DNA from: Methanoculleus bourgensis MS2
GTDB taxonomy: Archaea > Halobacteriota > Methanomicrobia > Methanomicrobiales > Methanoculleaceae
Reading direction: 5' to 3'
Length of the DNA: 64,000 bases
NCBI RefSeq assembly: GCF_000304355.2
Contig: NC_018227.2
Span: forward strand, 1,364,001 to 1,428,000
Shown: positions 63,105-64,000 of the stretch, in pieces
Position numbering within the stretch: position 1 is the stretch's first letter
How the letters are laid out: each line of letters starts with the position of its first letter
Made by a program: the position numbers and the translations under genes
The notes under the pieces: generated by a model
What the model was told of the DNA's origin: nothing
The model's database searches: none
The model's input: only the letters and a program-made list of their open reading frames with translations

Positions 63105-63685
63105 TTCTCAGGCCCGGGCAGCGGGAGCAGGTACTCCCGCTCCCGGTTACGCTCATCTCGACGGTCTCTGACGACGGCACGAAAAACGTCGCCCCCTGGT
63201 CGAACATAACCCCGATCCTCAGGCCCCTGGACGAGATCGTCCTGGCATCCTGGATAAAGCGCGACACCCTCGAAAACATCCGCGCCACAGGCGAGTTTGT
63301 CGTGAACATCCCCCCGGCATCGATGGTCGAGGAGGTCATGATATGCGCGCGGAACTACCCGCCTGAGGTCGACGAGTTTGCGGAGGCGGGTCTTGCACCC
63401 CGGCCGTCGGTGAAGGTCCGCCCTCCCGGCGTCGGCGGGTGCCTGGCCTGGATGGAGTGCGTGCTCGCCGAGGAGATCGCGCGGGAGAACTACTCCCTCG
63501 TCATCGGAACGGTGGTCCACCTCGAGACCGACGATCGCTGCTTCAACGATGCCGGCGAGATGGACTTCGAGCGGGCAGAGCCACTCTCGGTTATGCTCGG
63601 GCGGGAGGGGATGTGGTTCACCCGGCCCGTCAGGTCGGGACGGTTTGCCCGCTACGCGGAGATGGCCGCCGGCAGGAAGGGTTGA
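63101..63685 (+). CDS. Flavin reductase-like split-barrel flavoprotein
   Basis: 194-residue FMN-binding split-barrel protein. LPVTLISTVSDDGTKNVAPWSNITPI and WIKRDTLENIRATGEFVVNI are typical of the family. The reaction may be flavin reduction or electron transfer with FMN bound. Its ATG overlaps the CooC-like stop (ATGA), so the two are translated together. Confidence 0.88.
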   Translation: MILRPGQREQVLPLPVTLISTVSDDGTKNVAPWSNITPILRPLDEIVLASWIKRDTLENIRATGEFVVNIPPASMVEEVMICARNYPPEVDEFAEAGLAPRPSVKVRPPGVGGCLAWMECVLAEEIARENYSLVIGTVVHLETDDRCFNDAGEMDFERAEPLSVMLGREGMWFTRPVRSGRFARYAEMAAGRKG

Positions 63686-63692
63686 CGGCAGG

Positions 63693-64000
63693 TCAGAGCA
63701 TCCCGCACCCGGAGAGGTGATAGAGCCGGCCGACCCGTTCAGCCGCCTCCTCTGATTCCGCCTCCCGGATGCGTTCGAGGATTGTCTCGATATCCTCTTC
63801 AGGCATGCACCCGAGGTCTTCCCGACCGGAGAGGATCTGGTCGGTGAGGTAGCTCCAGTCCTCGTCAGAGAGCCGGCTGACCCGTTCCCTGAAGTCTTCC
63901 TCGTCTGCCGCGATATGGTTTGAGACCGGCGGGAGGATCGAGTGGAACTCGTGCCCGGACTCCGGGCAGATGATCCCCTCGTATTCAGGCGCCAGTTTCC
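63693..64000 (-). CDS. Hypothetical protein, C-terminal part (runs off the window)
   Basis: At least 102 codons on the minus strand, without a start in the window. The sequence includes IICPESGHEFHSILPPVSNH, WSYLTDQILSGREDLGCM and EEDIETILERIREAESEEAA, ending LYHLSGCGML. A single CPESGHEFH site might bind metal; the C-terminus is helical. No family was recognised. Confidence 0.6.
   Translation of the reverse strand, partial: KLAPEYEGIICPESGHEFHSILPPVSNHIAADEEDFRERVSRLSDEDWSYLTDQILSGREDLGCMPEEDIETILERIREAESEEAAERVGRLYHLSGCGML

Overview
This 64 kb window is chromosomal DNA from a hydrogenotrophic, formate-using methanogenic archaeon, most likely order Methanomicrobiales (Methanoculleus-like). 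The evidence is two F420-type formate dehydrogenase units (fdhAB), the F420-reducing hydrogenase operon frhADGB, cofD, the archaeal GTP cyclohydrolase mptA, a four-subunit pyruvate:ferredoxin oxidoreductase, archaeal informational genes (rpoL, aIF2-beta, radB, cdc48, archaeal-type aspS) and high-GC coding sequence with AT-rich promoters. No rRNA, tRNA or CRISPR array was recognised.

Layout. 1-5.0 kb: the tail of one fdhA plus fdhB, then a second complete fdhA-fdhB pair. 5.2-7.0 kb: an IS1634-type transposase. 7.1-9.9 kb: porBAGD with every junction overlapping. 9.9-17.4 kb: small zinc-ribbon, Hsp20, DUF255, OsmC, a solo TnpB element and lone hypotheticals. 17.7-22.1 kb (minus strand): a compact operon of an HD phosphohydrolase, ubiX, ubiD and the large subunit of aconitase X, which together fit the archaeal modified mevalonate pathway (dehydration of phosphomevalonate, then decarboxylation with prenylated FMN). 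22.1-24 kb: two tandem cofD paralogues. 24.3-31.4 kb: NifU/IscU, TusA-like, pyruvoyl arginine decarboxylase, aspS-metE, a KaiC-like protein and an acyl-CoA synthetase. 31.5-32.1 kb: a tandem array of hairpin repeats. 32.3-39.1 kb: a frameshifted secreted S41 protease, cdc48, larC-radB and dapF. 39.2-41.1 kb: a toxin-rich island (zinc-ribbon Doc, RelE with antitoxin) carrying a duplicated segment. 41.6-48.3 kb: a secreted protein, rpoL, methyltransferase, aIF2-beta, purL, flavodoxin and ilvC. 48.4-53.3 kb: mptA and frhADGB. 54.5-64 kb: a SpeD homologue, a minus-strand HerA-like ATPase / LigD-phosphoesterase / C2H2 zinc-finger operon, a histidine kinase, DUF2124, a methyltransferase, a CooC-like ATPase with a flavin reductase, and a truncated hypothetical gene.

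Formate dehydrogenase and Frh feed electrons from formate and H2 to F420, whose side chain is built by CofD; Por supplies or uses pyruvate for biosynthesis. The best candidate for an undescribed system is the three-gene cluster at 55.55-58.55 kb. It couples a HerA/FtsK-superfamily translocase to a stand-alone LigD 3'-phosphoesterase and a 47-residue protein that is a single canonical C2H2 zinc finger. Other points of interest are the reciprocal decay of a duplicated toxin segment near 39-41 kb, a diverged second CofD, a SpeD with an altered self-cleavage residue, paired palindromes upstream of frhA, and at least three families of intergenic repeats.
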